From assembly GCF_900094565.1 (NCBI RefSeq), contig NZ_FMAF01000043.1, positions 1 to 40,544 of the forward strand: 40,544 nt of DNA, given 5' to 3'. A model generated the notes under the pieces. The model did no database searches. It was not told the DNA's origin and saw nothing but the letters and a program-made list of their open reading frames with translations. Positions 36,177 to 40,544 of the stretch are shown here, piece after piece. This DNA comes from Martinezella lusitana (GTDB taxonomy: Bacteria; Pseudomonadota; Alphaproteobacteria; Rhizobiales; Rhizobiaceae). Position numbers and translations under genes: made by a program. Numbering within the stretch: position 1 is the first letter of the stretch; each line of letters begins with the position of its first letter.

Positions 36177-36821
36177 CTATTTCTTCTGGATGATCTTGAA
36201 GGTGGCGCCCGAGGTGATCGGGCCGCTCGCTGTGCCGGGATTGTGGCTGCCCGGCATGACCAGGTATTTGCAGGCCGGCAGCAGAAGGGTCACGCCGAGA
36301 CCGGCGGCAAAGCCCGCCGGCAGATGCGGGAAGACGCCGAAGACGGGCGTGATCCCCTGCCCGCTGGCATCAACCGTTTCCGAGATTTCGAGAAAGGCGT
36401 AGCGGCCGCCATAGCCGACCTGCATCTTGTCGCCGACGGTCAGCTGATAGCCCGCCGGCAGGCCCTTGAGGCTGAGCGAGGCATTGTCGGCCCCGAATGC
36501 TGCGACGCTGACACTCGCGGCCCCAAGCTTTGTCCCGTCGGGATCGGCCTGCGGATATTTCGACAGCGGATCATAAAGAAAAAGCGCCTCCTGGGCGCCG
36601 TGTAGCTTGCGGATGCGGGCGGCGATCTGTTTCGCCTCCGCATTGTACATATCGGAAAGCGTCACCGTGCCGGTCCAGAGTGGCGGCGCCAGCTCCGCCT
36701 GCCAGACCCGGCCATCGCCGGAGCCGGAAAGCTCGTCATTGCGCTGAATGTCCCAGACGATGCTGGAGATCTTCAGAAGATCGGCAAAGGCCGGCAGGCT
36801 GTAGGGATAGGAAACGGCCAT
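36177..36821 (-). CDS. Minor tail protein, probably distal-tail type
   Basis: The 214-residue protein directly follows the tape measure (stop and start share one base, TGATG). That is the position of the distal-tail protein in siphovirus tails. Segments include IVWDIQRNDELSGSGDGRVW, PPLWTGTVTLSDMYNAEAKQ and the C-terminal PGSHNPGTASGPITSGATFK. It probably joins the tail tube to the tip. The family was not recognised with certainty. Confidence 0.8.
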   Translation of the reverse strand: MAVSYPYSLPAFADLLKISSIVWDIQRNDELSGSGDGRVWQAELAPPLWTGTVTLSDMYNAEAKQIAARIRKLHGAQEALFLYDPLSKYPQADPDGTKLGAASVSVAAFGADNASLSLKGLPAGYQLTVGDKMQVGYGGRYAFLEISETVDASGQGITPVFGVFPHLPAGFAAGLGVTLLLPACKYLVMPGSHNPGTASGPITSGATFKIIQKK

Positions 36822-39349
36822 CAGCGCCTCCGGGGATTGCGGTTGATCTGCGCGACGCGATCGGGAAGCTGCTGATTGAAATCATTCAGCCCCTGCCGCG
36901 TCGAACTCTGCGCTTCCGATTGCGCGACGTTCTTCACATAGGCCTTCAGATTGCCGTCCTCATCGACGGAAACGCCGACCGTGACATGCACGCCGGAAGC
37001 GGAACCGGAGGCATCGTTCTGATTATCGGCCCTGAGGCGGCGGACGGGAACGGAAGCATCGGGCTGCGCCCGCACCAGTTGCGGCCCGCCCTCGCCGACC
37101 ACGCCGCCATCGGCATAGCCGCGCCGGCCAAGCCGCATCGCCTCGACAACGCCGACGCCGCCCGCCCGGGCAATATCCTTCTGACTCCAGACGACCTCGC
37201 CGGCATGTACCAAACCAGCCGGATCATAGACGCCCCCAGGGCCGGTATAGCCGCCATCGGCCCATCCGGCGGACAGAGCGCTGAAGGGATTGAAGCCGGA
37301 GGTGGGCACGGTTGCATTCGAGCCGATGTCGAAGCCACCGCCACCGCCAAATCCGAGCAGGCTTGAGAAGATGCCGCCGATACCGCCGCCACCGAACAGC
37401 CCACCGCCTGCAGCGGCGCTGTTGACCTTGAACAGGCTGTTGAGCACATCGTTCAGCAACCTGTCGGAAATCTTGGTGAGCACGGAAATCGCCGCCTTCC
37501 CCAAGGATTTCCAAAGCCCCTCGCCATTGCGCAAGCCGCTGACCAGCGTCGAGGCAAAATCGCCGGCAAGCTCGCAGGCATATTTCAGCTGTTCATTGTA
37601 GCGAATGATATTGGCCGAGGCCGAATTCATATCGACCGGCAGGCCATATTGCTTCTGTGTCGAAGCGACAGTTTGATCGATGGTCGAGCGACCCATCTGC
37701 TCCTGCTGGAACTGGATATCGCCCGCGAGCTTCTGCAGCGACTGCGCCTCGGCGACGCGCCTATAGGCATCAGCCTGGTCATTGGCCGCTTTGGTCAATT
37801 GCGGCATCTGCCCCAACTGAATTGCGCAGCTTTTCTGAAGGTCGTCCTGGTTTTGCTTCAGCGTGACGACCTTCGACGTCACATTTTCCGTTGCGGCAGC
37901 GGATTGGGTGGAGGTCTGTGTAGTAAGCTTTGTTTGTCCAGCGTAAGCTGCCGAAGATTTTGTCGCGTTATCAATGGCCTTTGCTGATCTCCCAATAGCA
38001 ACGTCATTATCGGTCCATCCTGCAACTCGATTCGCCTCTACGCTAACGGTAGACTGATCGGCATTTTTTTCGACAGAATTCGTTGTCGCAGCCGAACTGG
38101 ACAAACTTGCCAACCCTGGAATAAGCAATCGCGTGATGGCGGCCATTCCATTGACAAATCCTGAGGAACTATTTGCCCATTCAACTAACTTTGAAGCGAC
38201 TATTTGCGTCGCAGCATTCGGTGCCCCAACGTTGTTAATGTTTGTCGCACCAACCGAAGTTCCCGGTGCTCCTCCGTTAGTCATATAGCCTGCAACCGCA
38301 GCTTTAGCTTCCGTACTCGTCTCTTGAATCTTTTCCAATCTCTGCGAAATCAAGGTGGCGTAATTATTTTCCCAGGAGTTTTGTAACGCCTCCAAGTCGG
38401 GCGCCACGTCCAGATTTTCTGGCTTCGCTCGGGCTGCTGCAATACCCTCGATAACTTTTTTCACATCCTCCGGAACGGCGTCCATGTGCTGCAATCCGTT
38501 GATCAACTTTTCCAACGGCGCCGCAAACTCATAATAACTCGCACCAGGAGTATTTCGCTGAATTCTTGCATCAGCAACAATATTATAGTTTTCCTTCATA
38601 AATTTATCTAGAATTTTCTCAGATTCCTGGTATTTTTCGTTTATAGATATTCTACTTTTATATATAGTATTTGCCACACTAAGCATTTTCTCAGCGTCTT
38701 CGGCGTCTTTCTTAAATTGCGGCATAGAATCGCCGCTCAGCGTGCTTCTATCTTTCTTTTCATCCCGGTCTTTTTTTATTTCCTCAAATGCTATGGCTTG
38801 TTTATTGAGATCGGTCTCGCGCAACAGCCGAGTCAATATGTTATCGCCTTGAGTGGCAGCAAGTTTTGCTTTCGCATCACTAACAAACGGCCCAACAAGC
38901 TGCAGAAACCAATGTATTGCTTCACCAACTTCCTGGATTTCGCTCTTGCGAAGGGGTTCACCTGCCCCCGAGGCGCGTTCACGAATAAAATCGAAGTTAG
39001 AATATCCCGTAGGATGATTAAAATCTAACATGCTTCTACTAGCACCACTGGCTGCTGCTTGTGTGGTTGGCGGCGCGCTATTAATGAGTTGCGCAACTGC
39101 AAAAGTAGTCATGGCATTTGCTGCCACTTTGCCGTTCGCTGTGGCAAGTTTTATAACTTCTGTGTTTGCTTTGCCGATCGCTCCGCCGGCGACCCGAACC
39201 TTGCCATTCATATCGTCGATGGCTCGCGCTGCTGCGCTTGTTTTCTTTTCCGCCCGTGTGGCCTCCGCATTCCATACGCTAGGATCATTTGCTGCGGAGC
39301 GTACTTGGGATGCATCAATGACAATACCAAGTCTTGCAACGTCTAACAT
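36821..39349 (-). CDS. Phage tail tape-measure protein (842 aa), compositionally mosaic
   Basis: The C-terminal third is a classic tape-measure end. A glycine-rich GGGLFGGGGIGGIFSSLLGF is followed by GWADGGYTGPGGVYDPAGLV and HAGEVVWSQKDIARAGG, then a tail ending in DRVAQINRNPRRR. The N-terminus (MLDVARLGIVIDASQVRSAA) and a central helical, Ser/Ala/Asn-rich region make up the rest. The protein sets tail length and is packed inside the tube. The ATG at 39349 has GGGAGG 7-8 bases upstream, so the 5' end looks intact. The first 480 or so codons (37910-39349) are clearly AT-rich; the remainder is GC-rich like the other tail genes. No tail gene lies upstream of it in this window. Confidence 0.88.
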   Translation of the reverse strand: MLDVARLGIVIDASQVRSAANDPSVWNAEATRAEKKTSAAARAIDDMNGKVRVAGGAIGKANTEVIKLATANGKVAANAMTTFAVAQLINSAPPTTQAAASGASRSMLDFNHPTGYSNFDFIRERASGAGEPLRKSEIQEVGEAIHWFLQLVGPFVSDAKAKLAATQGDNILTRLLRETDLNKQAIAFEEIKKDRDEKKDRSTLSGDSMPQFKKDAEDAEKMLSVANTIYKSRISINEKYQESEKILDKFMKENYNIVADARIQRNTPGASYYEFAAPLEKLINGLQHMDAVPEDVKKVIEGIAAARAKPENLDVAPDLEALQNSWENNYATLISQRLEKIQETSTEAKAAVAGYMTNGGAPGTSVGATNINNVGAPNAATQIVASKLVEWANSSSGFVNGMAAITRLLIPGLASLSSSAATTNSVEKNADQSTVSVEANRVAGWTDNDVAIGRSAKAIDNATKSSAAYAGQTKLTTQTSTQSAAATENVTSKVVTLKQNQDDLQKSCAIQLGQMPQLTKAANDQADAYRRVAEAQSLQKLAGDIQFQQEQMGRSTIDQTVASTQKQYGLPVDMNSASANIIRYNEQLKYACELAGDFASTLVSGLRNGEGLWKSLGKAAISVLTKISDRLLNDVLNSLFKVNSAAAGGGLFGGGGIGGIFSSLLGFGGGGGFDIGSNATVPTSGFNPFSALSAGWADGGYTGPGGVYDPAGLVHAGEVVWSQKDIARAGGVGVVEAMRLGRRGYADGGVVGEGGPQLVRAQPDASVPVRRLRADNQNDASGSASGVHVTVGVSVDEDGNLKAYVKNVAQSEAQSSTRQGLNDFNQQLPDRVAQINRNPRRR

Positions 39350-39449
39350 ACGCTTGCCCTCCCCTGAATAGCAGAGTATCGTTTCTAGGTTGTCTCATTG
39401 GGAAAATTTCGTGCTGTATCTTTTATCTACGGCTGGTGACGCAGCTGTT

Positions 39450-39968
39450 GTGTGCCCACACCTCAGCTATTTGAAGCGGGCTTCAATCATCGCGAGCGCT
39501 TTACTTGCTACGTCGGCCTTGAGCGGCTGCAACTTTTTTGATCCACCACTCGTTACCGCATGCGAAGAAAATCTAAAAGGCGTGCTAGTAAAACCCTCAA
39601 GCTATCGGCGCGGTGATTTCAACATCACTTCAATACCAGTCACACGATCCGAATTGGATAATTATTTTGAAGGCACGCCATTAAAGACATTGCGCAAAGA
39701 GGCTCTTGAGCGTTTTGACGACGGAACTGAGCGACCGGTGCGCTATATGCTAAATTTACAATTTACCGCTGACAACGAAAACGCCGAAACTGTGACCACA
39801 AAGCTCGCCTGTGAGTATTTCTCTTTTGACGGCAAACAGTCCAGCGTTGTTCCGTTCGTAACAGGGTTAAAACCCTTGGATATTTCCGAATTTTCGCGAT
39901 TAACGTCAAAATCGCTTAAGGGTATCGCCGAAGAGAACCTTCGAAAGGCGGCGGAAGGCCTACAGTAG
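39450..39968 (+). CDS. Lipoprotein of unknown function, copy 1
   Basis: The frame encodes a lipoprotein signal peptide with a good lipobox (LKRASIIASALLATSALSGC). The mature part begins CNFFDPPLVTACEENLKGVL and has about 145 residues. The start is uncertain: GTG at 39450 gives a 27-residue signal, TTG at 39471 a shorter one, and TTG 39390 or GTG 39411 longer ones. The exported domain (LKRLL-type helix, then SYRRGDFNITSIPV, LDNYFEG, RPVRYMLNLQFTADNENAET) recurs in the next gene. It is divergent from the tape measure. The family is not recognised; possible roles are a prophage-carried surface protein, exclusion lipoprotein or host lipoprotein. Confidence 0.72.
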   Translation: MCPHLSYLKRASIIASALLATSALSGCNFFDPPLVTACEENLKGVLVKPSSYRRGDFNITSIPVTRSELDNYFEGTPLKTLRKEALERFDDGTERPVRYMLNLQFTADNENAETVTTKLACEYFSFDGKQSSVVPFVTGLKPLDISEFSRLTSKSLKGIAEENLRKAAEGLQ

Positions 39969-40221
39969 TCTGGCCAATTATGTTCACCTTATCCCCGTAC
40001 GGCAGTATTCGCCGCGCAGCACCTCGCGTTCATCTCACCTAAGCCGGCCATTTACATGCAAGACTGCGCCGGACCGGTCATTTCCGGTAGGCCTTGAAGC
40101 GATCCATTAGGGCTCTGATATCGCCGGCCAGGATACTGATGCCCAGAGTTGCAATATCTGCCACTGGAATCCGTTTCAAAACCATGCGAAATACAACCCT
40201 GCGCTTTGAATGGGGGATTTC
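39969..40221. other. Gap between the two lipoprotein genes
   Basis: These 253 bases hold no supportable gene. GCCGGCCA and ACCGGTCATTTCCGGT recall degenerate inverted repeats around 40053-40087. A 35-codon minus-strand frame (40078-40185) ends in LAGDIRALMDRFKAYRK and could be a remnant, but it has no convincing ribosome-binding site. Confidence 0.3.
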
Positions 40222-40544
40222 GTGATTAGATTGTGGGGATTGGTGAGCGTGGCTTTTTTGCTGCCAGCCATCGGCGGCTGTAGCTCTTCTGAATCAAAAT
40301 TGGTGACCGTGTGCGAAGAAGTTTTGAAATTGAGACTTTTAGCACCGGCAGGATACAAGCGGGTCGAAATCAAAGAATCCAACGAGCCTCTCAACCGCGC
40401 CGACTACCAACGCTATTTGGCGGGAGACGAATATGGACCACTCATCCAGGGAGCCAGGATGAAGGATTTTGACCAAGGCCGTGTAAAACCTCTGATGTTT
40501 GAGGTTCTTATAACTTACGATGCTCCTAACGCTTATGGCACACC
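40222..40544 (+). CDS. Lipoprotein of unknown function, copy 2 (runs off window end)
   Basis: The frame is open from GTG 40222 (GGGGGA just upstream; ATG 40210 is an in-frame alternative) to the window edge. It encodes a signal peptide with a lipobox (LWGLVSVAFLLPAIGGC) and at least 85 mature residues. It is a paralogue of copy 1: TVCEEVLKLRLLAPAGYKRV matches TACEENLKGVLVKPSSYRRG, LNRADYQRYLAGDEYG matches VTRSELDNYFEGTPL, and DFDQGRVKPLMFEVLITYDA matches RFDDGTERPVRYMLNLQFTA. Tandem arrangement points to duplication followed by strong divergence. The function is unknown. Confidence 0.72.
   Translation, partial: MIRLWGLVSVAFLLPAIGGCSSSESKLVTVCEEVLKLRLLAPAGYKRVEIKESNEPLNRADYQRYLAGDEYGPLIQGARMKDFDQGRVKPLMFEVLITYDAPNAYGT

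Larger units (their letters stand above)
37910..40544. other. AT-rich segment spanning the 5' half of the tape measure and both lipoprotein genes
   Basis: Base composition changes sharply near 37910, inside the tape-measure gene. To the left the sequence is GC-rich; to the right there are long A/T runs (clearest at 38560-38680) and AT-ending codons, continuing through the lipoprotein genes to the end of the window. The reading frame is not broken at the change. This suggests recombination that replaced the front of the tail module with DNA from another source. Confidence 0.65.

Noticed and set aside
40078..40185. Minus-strand 35-codon frame ending LAGDIRALMDRFKAYRK, a possible remnant of a tail gene upstream of the tape measure
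   Set aside because: Too short, no clear ribosome-binding site and no recognised family. It is noted only because a tail assembly gene would be expected near here.

Overview
The window looks like chromosome from an alphaproteobacterium of the Rhizobiaceae (Rhizobium or a close relative). This is inferred from the high GC, a type II lumazine synthase (RibH2) behind an FMN riboswitch, a cobalamin-dependent MetH preceded by a palindromic operator, several CUT1-type ABC genes, and extracellular polysaccharide genes. No rRNA or tRNA gene, insertion sequence or CRISPR array was seen.

Region 1 (1-4928) holds the tail of an ABC transporter ATPase gene with its terminator, a promoter plus FMN riboswitch plus ribH2 unit, a VOC-fold protein, a methyltransferase/GntR pair, a PhnB-like protein, and a tautomerase divergent from a TetR regulator. 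The gap between the last two carries four copies of a 13-base motif. Region 2 (5008-12533) is a sugar-uptake locus. The minus strand encodes a binding protein, two permeases, a Gfo/Idh/MocA oxidoreductase and an ATPase. The plus strand carries a BadF-type kinase overlapping a GntR/UTRA regulator. The shared control region contains an exact 14-base inverted repeat. The likely job is import, first oxidation or phosphorylation, and repression control of one carbohydrate, possibly an amino sugar. Region 3 (12580-18502) contains metH with a perfect 20-base palindrome at its promoter, an AGE-family sugar isomerase, and a UPF0303 protein.

Region 4 (18562-23578) is a compact surface-polysaccharide group: a TupA-like ATP-grasp enzyme, a Wzx-type flippase, a GumK-like glucuronosyltransferase and a secreted polysaccharide lyase. 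Together these suggest a uronic-acid-containing polymer that is built, exported and trimmed. Small unknown genes follow (23716-24528), including a 51-codon membrane protein whose start overlaps the previous stop, and then a TIM-barrel isomerase.

Region 5 (25653-39349, minus strand) is a siphovirus-type tail and lysis module. In transcription order it has a tape measure, two minor tail proteins, a small Cys/His tail protein, a 1989-residue tail-tip/fibre protein, three small fibre-associated proteins (one with DUF4376), a GH19 endolysin and two small membrane proteins. No capsid, portal, terminase, integrase or major tail protein gene lies in the window. The tape measure is the first gene of the run, and directly upstream, on the other strand, are two related lipoprotein genes (39450-39968, and 40222 to the window end) in AT-rich DNA. 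The AT-rich character starts inside the tape measure at about 37910, so a foreign segment appears to enter in the middle of that gene. The module is either a decayed or interrupted prophage or a flexible-tail bacteriocin (F-type tailocin-like). The sequence to the right of the window would decide.
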